Shown here piece after piece: positions 44,547 through 56,234 of a DNA stretch of 64,000 nucleotides. The notes under the pieces were generated by a model, which saw only the letters and a list, made by a program, of their open reading frames with translations, was not told where the DNA came from and did not search any database. The DNA is from Sepioteuthis lessoniana (taxonomy: Eukaryota; Mollusca; Cephalopoda; Myopsida; Loliginidae). The position numbers and the translations under genes are program-made. The first letter of the stretch is position 1, and the number at the start of each line of letters is the position of its first letter. Where the stretch lies: contig OY757924.1 in assembly GCA_963585895.1 (NCBI GenBank), positions 57,147,301 to 57,211,300 of the forward strand, read 5' to 3'.

Positions 44547-44641
44547 GATATTTTATGGCTGGGTCGTCCGGGGATAAAGATATTTTATAGGGGCTTAATC
44601 CGGGATACGGATATTTTAGTGGTGGTTCATCCGAGATACAG
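44547..44641 (+). repeat. Triple array of a 31-32 bp unit with PBS-like block
   Basis: Units start gatatttta at 44547, 44579 and 44610, each followed by a variant of TGG..GGGTCGTCCGGGGAT. Confidence 0.7.
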
Positions 44642-44964
44642 AAAGACTTTCTCGCTCCTGACTTTTACCTGAATTGTTTTTTCTTTGTTTCTTTCTTTTA
44701 TTCAATAAAAGAATATTGTTATTAATCTTGTTAACCCAAACACGGCAGTTCAGAGTCCTTTTTGTGTGTGGAAGAATTGTATTTGTCGAAGACCTTGTAT
44801 TTGAGGGGGAAAGCTTGCCAGTTAGCTGTGTTGACTTTTAATAATTCACCTATAACTCGCCTAGTAGCTTTAAAATGTGGTTCCGCTCGGGAGTTGGTGA
44901 TATCTATAACATTAAATAGCGTTCGGCAGACCACAGCCAACGTCTGTGCTCTGCTTTAACTGGT

Positions 44965-45068
44965 GAACTCGGCACTATGTTAAATGCAAACAGCTCTGTT
45001 CAGGGTTTGAACTCAAATCACCGGGTCCATTTCATACAACGATAATCATTGCACTACGAGCACTTCTT
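44965..45068 (-). mobile_element. SINE-B copy, head only
   Basis: tRNA-like part only, reverse orientation: cagggtttgaactcaa (B box) and gataatcattgcactacgag (A box). Confidence 0.6.
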
Positions 45069-45317
45069 CTAAGTAAACATATGGTTGGATTAAACAGAGG
45101 GATTGAAAGAAGAAGATTAACATTGATTAAGATGGATAGATATATATCTGTCTTTACCAGTGTTATCCTTCTATCTCTGGTTCTGTTTAATCCAACTATC
45201 AATAAACGGTGAAACCAAATTATTTCAAATTACACACACTCTGATGAAGGTCCAAAAGCCTAAACATTTCAAGTTGGTTAATAATTGAATAAATAAAATC
45301 ACCTGAAGACCTTGTGT

Positions 45318-45360
<43 letters not shown>

Positions 45361-45361
45361 T
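45318..45361. repeat. (CT)n(TA)n microsatellite
   Basis: Adjoins the 3' end of an old reversed LINE fragment. Confidence 0.95.
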
Positions 45362-45935
45362 AACATCAAGTCATGCTGATAGTACGGAGTTCCCTGACTC
45401 TCTTTCGCTATCACTCACTATGGCCAATCGCTTCTAGTAGGTCTTCTAAACTGCATCCAGTGTCCGCACAGAGCAAATGTATGTAGTTCTTTGCTGGTCA
45501 CCCAACCTTAGCGCGTCCATTTGTCTATAAGAGAACGTCGCTTATGAGTTCATCATAACTTCACCAGCAATGTCCAACATGTCTTGTTCGTATTGGCTGG
45601 TTTGGGAAGTAAGTTGCCGTACAGCTGCATTTTGTGGGGTGTTGTTTCCAGAATTTGTTAAAAACAGCACATAGCATTATTGTGTTGTACTCATCTAGCT
45701 TTTTTTATGTTTCGTTTGCGTCCGTGTGGTGCATCAATATAGTTGTATTGACAAAGCACCACTAGGAAGAAGTATTTTATCAGAGATCAGATTTTCATAT
45801 GATCGATAATCTGTTAATAGTAATCTACACCTTCGTGAGGCGTGTGTTGACATCACTTTTAGTAGATGAGATATAGCTGCCAAAGTGTGTGAACTGGTCT
45901 ACTAATTTCAAAAGCTTGCCTCTTAAAGTGGAAAT
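45362..45935 (-). mobile_element. Old LINE 3' fragment, family L-A
   Basis: Reverse complement follows the same layout (fragments equivalent to the SSTEKD segment, TWTLTK, the HAGHCW segment and the terminal arginine-rich tail) but is heavily diverged. It begins after a (CT)n(AT)n microsatellite. Confidence 0.75.
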
Positions 45936-46242
45936 GGTTCTTTATGTATACATACACACATATATACATGAGTGTATATATATATATATATATATACGTA
46001 TAAGGGTGCTTAACATTCTTTCCTGGATAAATAATTCTAAGTAATAGAAAATTAATTATGGATAATTTTCACTATTCTCTTTGTAGATGTATTTTTTGTA
46101 TTTCCCTTTTTTTATTTCTAAAGATAATTGTTACACCCGATTTTAGGGAGTGTAAGGAGAAAAAACGCAAGTAAAAGCAATGAATCTAGTATATTTCCTA
46201 AGAGCATAAGAGACAGATCTTTAGACCAGGTGGGTCAAAAAA

Positions 46243-46410
46243 GACCGTGGTTTTAGTCTTTCCTGTTTTATTATTCCCTTCAAGATGGATGTATGAAAAA
46301 GACATAATTGTGAAACATTTTATTTGCATTTTAGTCATAGTTAAAAAAAATACTGCGGCTTTAGTCATCCCTGTTTTATTATTACCTTCAAACTGGATGT
46401 ATGAAAAAAA
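46243..46410. repeat. Tandem duplication, period about 110 bp
   Basis: ggttttagtctttcctgttt..ggatgtatgaaaaa recurs as ggctttagtcatccctgttt..ggatgtatgaaaaa. Confidence 0.8.
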
Positions 46411-46518
46411 AGATAAAATAATAAAGTAGGGGGACACGGAGAGAAAACCACCGACGAGTAGGAATTCTTTTTGCTTACTTTCCAGCTATATTAAACCGGC
46501 AGACACTCTCTTCTAGAG

Positions 46519-46990
46519 ATGATATTTTCATTTCCTCATACAACTGAAATCAAAGACTTGGCTATTCAAAGGATTCAAACGAAACATTTGTATTACTCAG
46601 TTTTGAATATCATTTTGGCTGAAGTTATTCCCGTTAAACAAGGATTTAAAGCAATGTTCAGATTTGTTGAATTGTTAAATCTGAAGGTTTTTCGCGCTTA
46701 CGAAAAACTTTTTCGAATGGAAGCATTTTCAACTTTGGATGTATATAAAAATATAGAATTTGGATAGATTGAAATGCAAGCTGAAATCAGTTTCTGGTGC
46801 AGATTTTGCAAAGTTAGCGCTAAGCATCCAAGAAATCGCTTAGATAATAACTACATCTGATTTTGACAATACCTGCTACTTCTGCTTCGTGTGAAAGATT
46901 GTCTTTTTTTAAAAATATCTGTTTGTTGAACAGTAGAGACTTTCCTCTTACAGTAAAACGCAAAGTCCATAGGACAATGAACACCTAAAA
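46519..46990 (+). pseudogene. hAT-type transposase remnant
   Basis: A first open stretch (MIFSFPHTTEIKDLAIQRIQ...) is followed by a decayed C-terminal dimerisation motif: PATSASCER then LLNSRDFPLTVKRKVHRTM across frameshifts. The CER signature with its neighbours is characteristic of hAT or related ZMYM-like transposases. Confidence 0.6.
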
Positions 46991-47137
46991 CTAATGTAAG
47001 ATTTTTCAATGTTTTTCACTCCTTTCATGGCTGCTTGTTAATTGAATAATATGTGCATATTTCTTGCTGTTGGGACACATTTTTATACTCTTGGCAATAC
47101 TTCTTGTAAAAATATTACGTATGTATTAAATGTTTCT

Positions 47138-47372
47138 ATAGGTTCACTGGCCTAGCGGTTAGAGTGTTTGCCAAAGACCCGGGAAACCGGGGTTCAAATC
47201 CAGGTCAAGATATACCAAAGACTCAAAAAATGGTACTTGATGCCTCTTTGCTTAACACTCAGCATTATAAGGTATGGATCAAGTGTAAGTGGAACAATTT
47301 AGGGAAAGGAGTAGCGCCCTCCCCTACACCTTGGTGTAGTACCTATTGAAAAGGGAGCCTTCTGTTAGTTGC
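47138..47372 (+). mobile_element. SINE-C copy
   Basis: Head ggttcactggcctagcggtt, B box ggggttcaaatccagg, 3' end attgaaaagggagccttctg. Confidence 0.8.
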
Positions 47373-47599
47373 TCGTTATTTTTCTAACTTTTGTTAAGAC
47401 AACAATCTATTTTTTACAAATGGTAAAGAATACTTATGGGCATTTATATACAAGTGTCAATCTATAAATATAGAGAAATTTTTTGAAAAGTGTAAAAGAT
47501 TTTTTTCATATTTTTTCCCATTATTTAAACTATGCATTATTTGGAATAGATTTATGGCAAAAATCATTTTAAACACGCAAAAATATCTCTTTTGAAGCT

Positions 47600-48000
47600 A
47601 TTCGAAATGGTGATAAATCAGAGCGCTCCAGGTTCAACAGAGGTTTGTCATCAAATTTTTGATGGCTGAGAAGTGCAAACCATGTAAAAATTACTGTAGA
47701 ATGTGTGATGTTTATGGAGAAGCGCGTTTTATTAAAAAAAATCTTTCAAATCAATTAATCATGAGTTTGTCACTACCATCCTAAGTCGAATAGACAGTCC
47801 ATGAAGATGAAATACATTAACTCTCCAGAAAGAAAAAGTTCTGGACGCAGCGGTCAGTAAAAAAAAGCCATGCGGACAATCTTCTGGGACATGAAAGAAC
47901 ACATCACTATTGATTTCCTTGAAAAAGGTGCAACAGTAAACAGTGCTTCTTATTGCCAAATCCTTAGGCAATATTCACTACTTTTATTGAATGGTCCTCA
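47600..48000 (+). pseudogene. mariner-family transposase remnant
   Basis: Fragments CDVYGEARF (helix-turn-helix), SPERKSSGRSGQ, then AMRTIFWDMKEHITIDFLEK and ATVNSASYCQILRQ (catalytic region). The intervening part is lost and frames shift. Confidence 0.7.
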
Positions 48001-48419
48001 TATATATATATATATATATTAGTGACGACTCGAGTTCATCCCTGTTACTCGGGTTCATATTTTTAACCTAAATTACTATATGTATAAGTGAGAATATAAA
48101 AAGAATTTTAGGATCCTACAACATTTTTTTTTCTAAGTTCACTTCATCAAATCTCAATGCCTGTGCAGGTTTGCACAGCTTATAATTGACAACTGATCAT
48201 TCACCAAAAACCGAAACAATATTTTCTCTTTATCTATTGCATTATTCAAAATAAACGTTTTTGTTCCTGGCGAAACACCTGTCAAAGTCACCATGAGAAT
48301 CTTTGATGTTAACTGCTCAATGTTTGAGTCAGTGAAACAGATTACAGGTACACATATGTTTACAGTCATAGGAAACCACCCTCTCTCTCTCTCTCTCTCT
48401 CTTTCTCTCACACATATAT

Positions 48420-49240
48420 ATATACATATATATAATAAGAAGAAAAACTTAAGAAACTGTCTGCTGTAACCAACCTCTTCAGATAGTCATCACATAATGG
48501 AGAGAAAAGGTTACAAAATACTCGTTAAAAAAACAAAAAACAAAAAACTAAACCATTCAAGAGGCGGGGGAAACTCGAAAGAACATAGGTTAGAGGCTGA
48601 GGCCAAACTCGAATGTGATGTCCATGTCTGGCGTCATGTATCCTTATTTTTCTACAAGAATGTTTTTATCTAGATTCACTGGACACTCAGCAGCTGGTAT
48701 CATTTCACCAAGTTGACATATATTCTTTTATGAAAAGATCTGTCTATTTAATTATTTATTAAGGAAAGCGCGGTGATAATTGTTATTACTTATCAAACTT
48801 ATCATTTGTTAAAAATTTGTTGCGTTCCTTTTAAGTGAGGATGCTTTTAAAAGTTATCTGGGTTTTTTCCTAACTACCAGTGACTCCTGAGAATCTCTAC
48901 ATTTGGTTTCTGGTTTGGTCGATATGCACTCAATTGTCACCTGAAGAGTATCGAATTTCTTTCTAACAGTCACCGTATATTTATTGCTAATATTTCTGTT
49001 GATAAGTGAGGATCGGTCATAATTTGTGGTTTTGAAGGGTCTTTTTTATTTCTGCTCAGACTTAGATGTATCTTTATCGAGACGATTCTGTGATTGAAAG
49101 ATAATCCCCGAAAAAGGAGTAAGCCTCACAGTTCAGAGTATGATTTTAATTTGGCTGGTTGTGTTAACAAAATTTATCATTTTCATTTTTTGCCTATTTG
49201 AACATTCATGTTTCTACAGTTATGTTCCGGAATGTGCCGA
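48420..49240. other. Intergenic sequence, no feature seen
   Basis: Moderate complexity with no recognised family. Confidence 0.5.
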
Positions 49241-49480
49241 ACAAGGGAAGATAGCCCATAGTAGAAGGTGGTGATATTCGTTTCATCACTGGCATTAGTG
49301 GGACTAGCAAAAGACGATTGTTGTGACGGGCTTGCCATTAAATGTAGCACACATCAATCTCGGTTGGGTTTTCTCTTTGCTATTTAGTGATTTTAAAACG
49401 CAAGGACTGAGAAGCATTCCTACACATCCTATAGCAACATTGACGAAAATTTTCCACCCAAATGTCGAGATAAACGTCCA
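49240..49480 (-). mobile_element. LINE endonuclease fragment, inverted next to RT part
   Basis: Reverse complement aligns with 4855-5060 (cagtgatgaaac, ccaccttcta, aaaacccaacc). It lies directly upstream of, and opposite to, the RT-bearing segment at 49560-50690. Confidence 0.6.
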
Positions 49481-49559
49481 CTCATTACCGGTATAATAGT
49501 ATTTTACTAATCGAAATAAAGAAAAATTAGAACGGCTTCCGGAGGAATCAATCCACAAC

Positions 49560-50690
49560 CTCACAGATTCTGAATATCCGTTGAACAATCGAAGGAGTAC
49601 GCGTAAAAAATATTTTGGCAACAAGACTGTCCTTGGATTTCTCCCAGGTATTCGATTCCATACATCGAGGAAAGATGGAGTAAATACTACTTGCATATGG
49701 TCTTCCCAAAGAAAATGTTACCGCTAAAATGATGCTTTACAAAAACACGAAAAAAATGGTTTACTTACCTGATGGAGACACTGACTTCTTCTACATTATC
49801 GCTGGAGTCTTGCAAGGAGATACATTAGCATATTTGCTTATACCCTGCCTAGGCTACGTACTTCAAACATCCACTGATCTAATAAAAGAGAAGAGTTTCA
49901 CATTAAAAAAGGAAAGAAGCAGATGATATCCCGCAGAAACTATGACAGATGTAGACTACGTGGATGACCTAGCACTTCTCGAAAATTCACCAGACCAAGC
50001 AGAATCTCCACTGCATAGACAAGATCTAACAGCAGGAGACATTGTCCTCTCTGTGAATGCAAATAAAACCTAGAATACGTGATTTGCACAATAAGTAGCC
50101 ATCTCCATTTTAAGTGGCAAGTCTCTAAAATTAGTGAATCAGTTCACATACCTCAGCAGCAGTATCTCATCTACTGAAAGTGATGCCTACATATGCCTAG
50201 TGAAGGCATGAAATGCTATTGACCGGTTATCGAGCATACGGGGGTCTAAACTATCCGATAAAGTAAAACGTAATTTCTTCCAAGCTTTAGCTGTGTCCAT
50301 ACTACTATATGGATGCACCATATGGACGCTAACAAAACACACAGAGAAAAAGTACATACACAAGTATACTACACCTTGTCTTAAAAATATCCTGAAAGTA
50401 ACATTCCACAAAACAGTACATGTAAGGCCACCGGCCTCCCATCTTATAAATCCGTCAAGTAAGCCGAACAAGACTTAAGGAGAATTACTGGAGAAGTAAG
50501 GACGAACTCATAAGCAACTTTCTCTGATGGACTCCTATACATGGACCAGTGTTGGCCAACCAGCAAAGACTTACTTATATCAACTTTGTGCGGACACAAA
50601 ATGCTGCCTAGAATATCTATAAGGAGCGATGGATGATAGGGATGGATGGCGAGAGAGTCAGAGAACTCCGTGTTTTCAGTGCGATTTGAT
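49560..50690 (+). mobile_element. Old LINE copy covering the RT domain, family L-A
   Basis: Decayed frames show MLYKNTKKMVYLPDGDTDFF, IIAGVLQGDTLA (RT core), TDVDYVDDLALLENSP (degenerate YADD box; family YADDIALLANTP), ILLYGCTIWTLTK and a 3' end near MDDRDGWR. Many stops. A second, younger copy begins where this one ends. Confidence 0.8.
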
Positions 50691-51516
50691 GAAAACGGCT
50701 TCGAGCTGACAAAGAAAAGAAGCAGAAGGTACCCCGCAAAAACAATTACCGACGCCGACTACACCGATGACATAGCGTTACTGGCGAATACACCTAACCA
50801 AGCCGAAACACTACTGCATAGTTTGGAACGAGCAGCCGCAGGCATTGGCCTCCATGTCAATGCACACAAAACTGAATATATGTGCTATAACCAAACAGGT
50901 GCCATTTCCACACTAGACGGAACCTCTCTGAAACTGGTAGACAAATTCACTTACCTAGGAAGCAGCGTCTCATCAACCGAAAAAGACATCGACACACGGC
51001 TAACGAAGGCATGGAAAGCTATCGATAGGCTTTCGGTCATATGGAAATCAGACCTGACTGATAAAATGAAACACAGTTTCTTCCAGGCAACGGTCGAGTC
51101 GATACTGCTATATGGATGCACTACTTGGACGCTAACTAAACGGTTGGAGAAGAAGCTACACGGCAATTACACAAGAATGTTGCGAGCAATATTGAACAAG
51201 TCCAGGCGGCAACACCCCACAAAGCACCAACTATACGACCACCTGCCTCCCAATACGAAAACTATCCAAGCTAGACGAACCAGGCATGCAGGACGCTGCT
51301 GGAGAAGCAAGGACGAGCTCATAAGTGATGTACTCCTATGGACCCCCGCATATGGCCAAGCAAAAGAAGGACGACCAGCTCGAACATACTTACAGCAGCT
51401 ATGTGAGGATACGGGATATAGCCCTGAAGACCTGCCAGAGGCGATGAACGATAGGGAGAAGTGGCAAGAGGGGGTCAGGGATATCCGTGCTAGCGGCACG
51501 ACATGATGATGATGAT

Positions 51517-51520
<4 letters not shown>
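50691..51520 (+). mobile_element. LINE fragment with intact 3' half of the RT ORF, family L-A
   Basis: The open frame continues to a stop at 51504-51506. Its upstream start at 50646 lies in the older LINE, so the first residues are a fusion. It encodes FELTKKRSRRYPAKTI, DADYTDDIALLANTPNQAE (YADD box with Ala to Thr), LVDKFTYLGSSVSSTEKDID, ILLYGCTTWTLTKRLEKKL and GRPARTYLQQLCEDTG. It ends in (gat)n followed by (TA)n. The upstream RT core and endonuclease are missing, so it is not autonomous. Confidence 0.88.

Positions 51521-51568
<48 letters not shown>
51520..51568. repeat. (TA)n microsatellite
   Basis: Follows the (gat)n tail of the LINE ending at 51520. It lies between that LINE and the - strand gene. 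Confidence 0.95.
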
Positions 51569-51569
<1 letters not shown>

Positions 51570-51645
51570 ATGGCTATCAATTTTAAATAAGTGCATGGAG
51601 TTCCTTTAAAAAGACAATAACTGGCAATTTTTTTTTTTGTTTCTT

Positions 51646-52771
51646 TTAATGTTTTATTTCATCTTTTGCTTTTTCATTACCCGTTAAACAAAAATTTGCG
51701 AGTTTTTTCTTTCTGTTATGGCTAAGTATCCCTCCACCTTCCATCGTCATCGTTGTCGTCGTCCTAGCCCTTTCTGTCGCTGCTGCCGCCGCCGCCGCTG
51801 CTGCCTCTTCTTCCTCTTCCTGCTCCGATTTCGGCAGATAAACGATCAAGTGTGTCTTCTTTTTGCCGTTTTCGAGCTTCACTTCCTTACGGCTAGACTT
51901 CAGGTGTTTCGCTTTGAGGTTCTTGTCTTCTTCAAGAATTTCGCCACTACCATTCTTGATTCCGGTTGTCTCATCAGGCGTGTTCGGCGGAGCTTTCGTA
52001 CCCCGTGTGCTCGCAGATGACGTCATGTGCATTGGCGACGCCATTGAATCGGATGTCGTGCTGCCATGGTCGCCAAAGTAACCGCCCCTTCCGATGTCGA
52101 ACAACGAGCAAGATTTGTAGTCCCTGAAATATTTGACACGTAAAGGAAATGGTGGAGCCGATTCAGAGTGTCTTTCCCACCAGTGGCTCACGACAGAATC
52201 TCTGTTGCCTTTCTGCTGTGAAGATTGAGTCTGGCTCAGTAAGGGCGGCATACAGCTTATGAGTTTACGCCCTTTAAGTGATACGCCCTTTTTTATTTCA
52301 GCCAAGTTGATCTCTCCAGTAGAATTGTCGATATGAGGCAAGACGCAACCACTATTTCGACACAACCCTGCAATTATATGTTTTTCGCCTTTAGTCATAT
52401 CGGTCACTTCAGGTTGGAAAAGTTTGTGACAGACGGTTGGACGACTGTCCCAGTTATCAGCTATTGGTTGACGGTTTGGATCGCTGAGTGAACAGATGGA
52501 TGTTAGAGTGGCCATTTCTTGATACAAGTTCGATGTCGGCCATTGTTTTCTATTCTTTTCGGTCCAGTCGTGAAACGATGCAATGTTCATTGTGTTTGCC
52601 TTTATACTATTGTTGATGTTATTTTTACGCATGTTCAAGACATTGCGACAGAAGTAATTGAACGGAAGAGAGGTAGCAATCTTTTCGGAATAATCTGGCT
52701 TCCGGTCGTATTCGGGACGTGGGAAGTAGTCTGTGTGTGCCAGTCCCGTCTGGTTCTGAGAAGGCCAGGAT
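51646..52771 (-). CDS. Uncharacterised protein gene, 3' terminal exon
   Basis: An open frame of 374 codons on the - strand, clearly richer in GC and CpG than its surroundings. It begins at a good acceptor (..tatatttcag, exon base 52771) and ends at TAA 51646-51648. The first in-frame ATG is at 52632 (328 residues). The 46 codons before it also look coding, including AHTDYFPRPEYDRKPDYSEK and FNYFCRNVLN, so I prefer an upstream exon that I could not locate. The product is polar and Trp/Pro-rich in its N-terminal half (FHDWTEKNRKQW, SHWWERHSESAPPFPLRVKY), then low-complexity with a Glu run followed by an Ala run near residues 270-287 and Thr/Met repeats. No signal peptide or membrane segment is visible. 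I do not recognise the family. It is probably a real host gene, because it has no transposase or RT motifs. Confidence 0.6.
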
Positions 52772-52779
52772 CTGAAATA

Positions 52780-54210
52780 TACAAATGGACATCATTTGAC
52801 AAAAATGTCTTGTTAGTTATTATTATCATCAACCAATATTTTAGTCTACGAATTATTAAGATATTTTATTTATACTTTATTTATATATTTTGATTCTTAT
52901 TTATTTATTAGTTCATTGTGGAAGGAAATAGCGGGGTTGATGGCCAAGGAAAACTAAATTACGAGATATCCAATTACCTAACATACTCGTGTAATGAACG
53001 ACTTTTTAAAAACCAATTTTCCACCTCAGAAACAAAGAGTCATTACACGAGATACTTTTGAAATGTTTAAGCTTACCTTGTCTCTTAACTTCGATATGAA
53101 GTGTCTTCGCATAATTAAATAAAAGCTATTTGTTGAGATAATAAAGTTTTTTAAAACATTGTTTACGAATGTGCATATATTATTTGGATTTTAGTGTGTT
53201 TGGAATATCCAAGTAAACACGTTAGGCTACACAAAGGCTTGACTACATTATTTATTAACAGTATTGCATTGATTTTGATTTTATTACAGTAGTTTTAGAA
53301 GTATAAGTGTTTGAATGTTTTCTCGTTATGTCATTGGATATTGAAGAAATATTTTGTAGACTCGTATAGCCAAAAGTTAAGGGTCGTTCACTGCACGCAA
53401 TATATAATAAAATACCTACTTCCGGAAAGAAATTAGGGGTCATATATGACATACGCTAATAAATTCTTATGACTATCAGCCAATGTATTCTGTGAAATTT
53501 AAAACGTTTTTTATCGAATATATGGAAAAGATTAGACAAACAATATAGAAGCATATACAAAAATAAAAATTATCATATCTTCCGAAATGTCTCCTCAATG
53601 ACATCAAGTTATACTTTATCCTTAATAATAATGTTGATCCATACGTGATTAATCCCGTCATTTTGATGGATACCATGTAAGTACAATATCAAATATGAAT
53701 GCCGTTACATACATTTGGTATCATTGCTTTTTGAGTCAATTTGGTTGTGATGACTTAAATGTAATTTCCACTGTGTTAAAGATAAAATTAAATACTCCTT
53801 TTTATATATGTTCAACTAAGTTTAGAACAATGCTACTAGTTCAGTTTGTAGATATAATACAGAGTTGTCTTCTCAACAAGTTTCATTCCAATAGCTTCTT
53901 TAATGACCAAATGCGAAGTAAAATGCGTAAAAAAAAAAAAAATAGAAAAAAAGAAGAAAAATTCTAAATCGCTTGCAAATTAAAATCATGCTAATTAATA
54001 TGTATAATTAAGCCACCTATTCATGATAGCTTTCAGGGTCAAAAGTTTACTAAAACTATGTTGGGCGACAATAAATGTCTTCCTTGGATTTTGGGGTCTG
54101 TCTTTGGACAATTCGTGATCACGTGTTAATCCCAAAATTCATATCGGCTCCTTACGTCACTGTTCTTAGGAAGGAAAGAGGTGGTTTTTATCTTTGTTTT
54201 GAATAGAGGG
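52780..54210. other. Upstream side of the - strand gene
   Basis: Should hold the upstream exon(s) of the gene at 51646-52771 if splicing is real. A - strand donor-like site (acaag/gtaagc, about 53077) follows an ATG 36 bp upstream, but the phase does not fit the exon frame. Confidence 0.4.
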
Positions 54211-54214
54211 ACGC

Positions 54215-54813
54215 TGTTATATTTTGACCCCTCGCCCCGGCCCAAAAATACTATTCCAAGGTAATACACCGGAAGGAAGTGACACATTCCAACGGCCAGT
54301 AATCGAAAGAGATCGCGTGGGCGGATTAAGGCTTATGATATGGGAAAAGGTGAAGGTCCCATTCTGCCACTATAGTCGTGCACCGGAAGAGAGTAACCTC
54401 TGAACTGCATGACAGTTATTTCCGCTTGATGACGATTAAACATTCGATTTCAAAGATCCAGTAGGCGATCGTGTGGGCGTTGAGTTATTATTTAACTCAG
54501 TTGAGTTTGGGCCCCAAAGCAGTTGCCAGTATAATTCCAGACAGTAGAGACCAGATGTGGTAAGGGAAGGCCACACCCGACCGAGGGGGCCCTCGGAAAG
54601 CCCCGATGGAGTGGACCCCAACATCAGGAGAACAAGACACAACGTGACGGTCATAAAAGTGGGGTCAAAATATGAAGTTTATGTTCGGTCTCCAGCATCC
54701 TCTCACATGCTAACCTTTCGAACCCTTGCAATAAAGTGAGAGGTGAATATTTTTCTAAAGAAGTCTTCTTGTGTCTTCCTCCCTTCATGCGTCTTAATTA
54801 TGTATTTTTGACA
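54215..54813 (+). mobile_element. Solo LTR, same family as 1369-1992
   Basis: Starts TGTTATATTTTGACCCC and contains the conserved AATAAAGTGAGAGG block at about 54731. It aligns along nearly its whole length with the reverse complement of 1369-1992. The 3' border is approximate and no clear target duplication was seen. Confidence 0.7.
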
Positions 54814-54892
54814 ATATTTCTTATATATATATAATGTATGTATTAAATGTTCCTATAAATGTAAATTAGTTTATATTGTCTTTCCTTCCGTC

Positions 54893-55790
54893 TATTGCCC
54901 AGTGGGTCGGGGCTGTAGAATACACCGACTGCTTCTCTGCAGAGGGGTAAGACCCCCCCCCCGCAACGAGTGTCCTGTATATGACACTAAACAATCTGAT
55001 GGTGAGGTTCCAGCAATGTTGGAGCTTTGGGAAATGCGGAGTACCCTTTCATTGCCATTGCTCCTAGGTCCACTCTGGCCCGGAGTGGTAGCACCTGATA
55101 AGGGTCCTATCTATGGGTTAAATAGAACTAAACAGTGCTTCTTTCACTATACTGATTTTCGCATTTAAACTGCGTATTTATGCTAAACTGAATTGTTTAA
55201 AATAGAACTGTTTTGACAATTAAACTGCGTACTGATGGTAAACTGAATTGAATAGAATAGAATTGAATAGAACTGTTTTGACGTTAAAACTGTGTATTTA
55301 TGCTGAACTGAATTATCTGAAATAAAACTGCTTGACATTTAACTCTGTGTATTGCCCAGTCGGCTGGGGCTGTAGAATACACTGACTGCACCTCTGGCCC
55401 GGCGTGGCAGCACCTGATATCTATGGGTAAAATAGAACTAACGGCATACTTGCTAAACTAAATTGTTTGATTAAACTAGATAGTTTAAAATAGAAATGCT
55501 TTTGACAATTAAACCGTACTTACATTTAAACTGCGTGCTTATGCTAAACTGAATTATTCGAAATTGAACTGTTTTTGACATTGAAACTGTACTGACACTA
55601 AACTGAATTGTTATATATAACTGCTTGAATAAATTGAATAGTTTGAAATAGAAATGTTTTTGACAAACTCTGTACTCATGCTAAACTGAATTGTTTGAAA
55701 TAGAACTGATTATTTACATAAAAATAGATTTGGCGTTAAATAACCTACAAAGGTTGAGGTACCATAAAACCAAACCAAACCAAACCTTCC
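54893..55790 (+). mobile_element. SINE-D composite
   Basis: Closely resembles 5392-6410, including a partly deleted second 5' module at about 55353-55440, tail units and the terminal aaccaaaccaaacc run. Confidence 0.75.
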
Positions 55791-55869
55791 GTCTGTTCAG
55801 TGTTGGAGGTAGTCCTCATAGCGTAATTGCTAAAGTGCTGAACTGCGGCCTTGAAGCAAGTGAGCTTGG

Positions 55870-56105
55870 GCTGTTAGTTCTATTTAACCCATAGATAGGG
55901 CCCTATCAGGTCCTACCATTCCGGGCCAGAGTGGACCTGGGAGCAATGGCAATGAAGGGGTGTTCTGCATTCCCCAAAACTCCAGCACCACTGGAACTTC
56001 TCCGTCAGATTTAGTGTCATATCTAGGACTCTCATTCGGGGGGTCTTACCCCTCTGCAATGGTGCAGTCGGTATATTCTACAACCCCAGCCGACTTGGCA
56101 ATCAG
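55870..56105 (-). mobile_element. SINE-D 5' module, reverse
   Basis: Reverse module only: ggccctatcaggtcctacca to caaccccagccgacttggca. Confidence 0.72.
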
Positions 56106-56234
56106 ACTGACAATTGGAAGACTTACATTATTGGATTTCATGAGCTCTCATCTCTTTAAACCGTGGTAAGTACCTGCTGTGGGTGGTAGTTAGTGGGTTG
56201 ACACGTTGTATATTCTTTCACTCCGTGTGTGATT

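Larger units (their letters stand above)
43639..44720 (+). mobile_element. Possible decayed LTR-element 5' region
   Basis: Begins TGTGACGTGG after a (TA)n tract, contains a small ORF (43884-44099), a triple 31-32-bp array resembling a primer-binding site, and AATAAA near 44703. It is less AT-rich than its flanks. No pol genes. The assignment is tentative. Confidence 0.3.

Noticed and set aside
48241..48351. + strand segment reading like a protein (VPGETPVKVTMRIFDVNC) before a donor-like gtacac
   Set aside because: No usable acceptor after the upstream in-frame stop, and the antisense frame is equally open; not enough to call an exon.
51718..52081. + strand frames opposite the - strand gene (Arg/Cys-rich)
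   Set aside because: Shadows of the Ala/Glu codon runs of the - strand gene.
53060..53115. Short - strand exon (ATGCGAAGACAC.. then acaag/gtaagc) as first exon of the gene at 51646-52771
   Set aside because: Joining it to the acceptor at 52771 gives a different frame that stops after about 48 codons; the frame that fits carries an in-frame stop.
53560..53669. + strand segment (LNDIKLYFILNNNVDPYVIN) ending at a consensus gtaagt donor
   Set aside because: An in-frame TAA lies upstream with no AG acceptor between, so it cannot be an internal exon; the opposite frame is also open.
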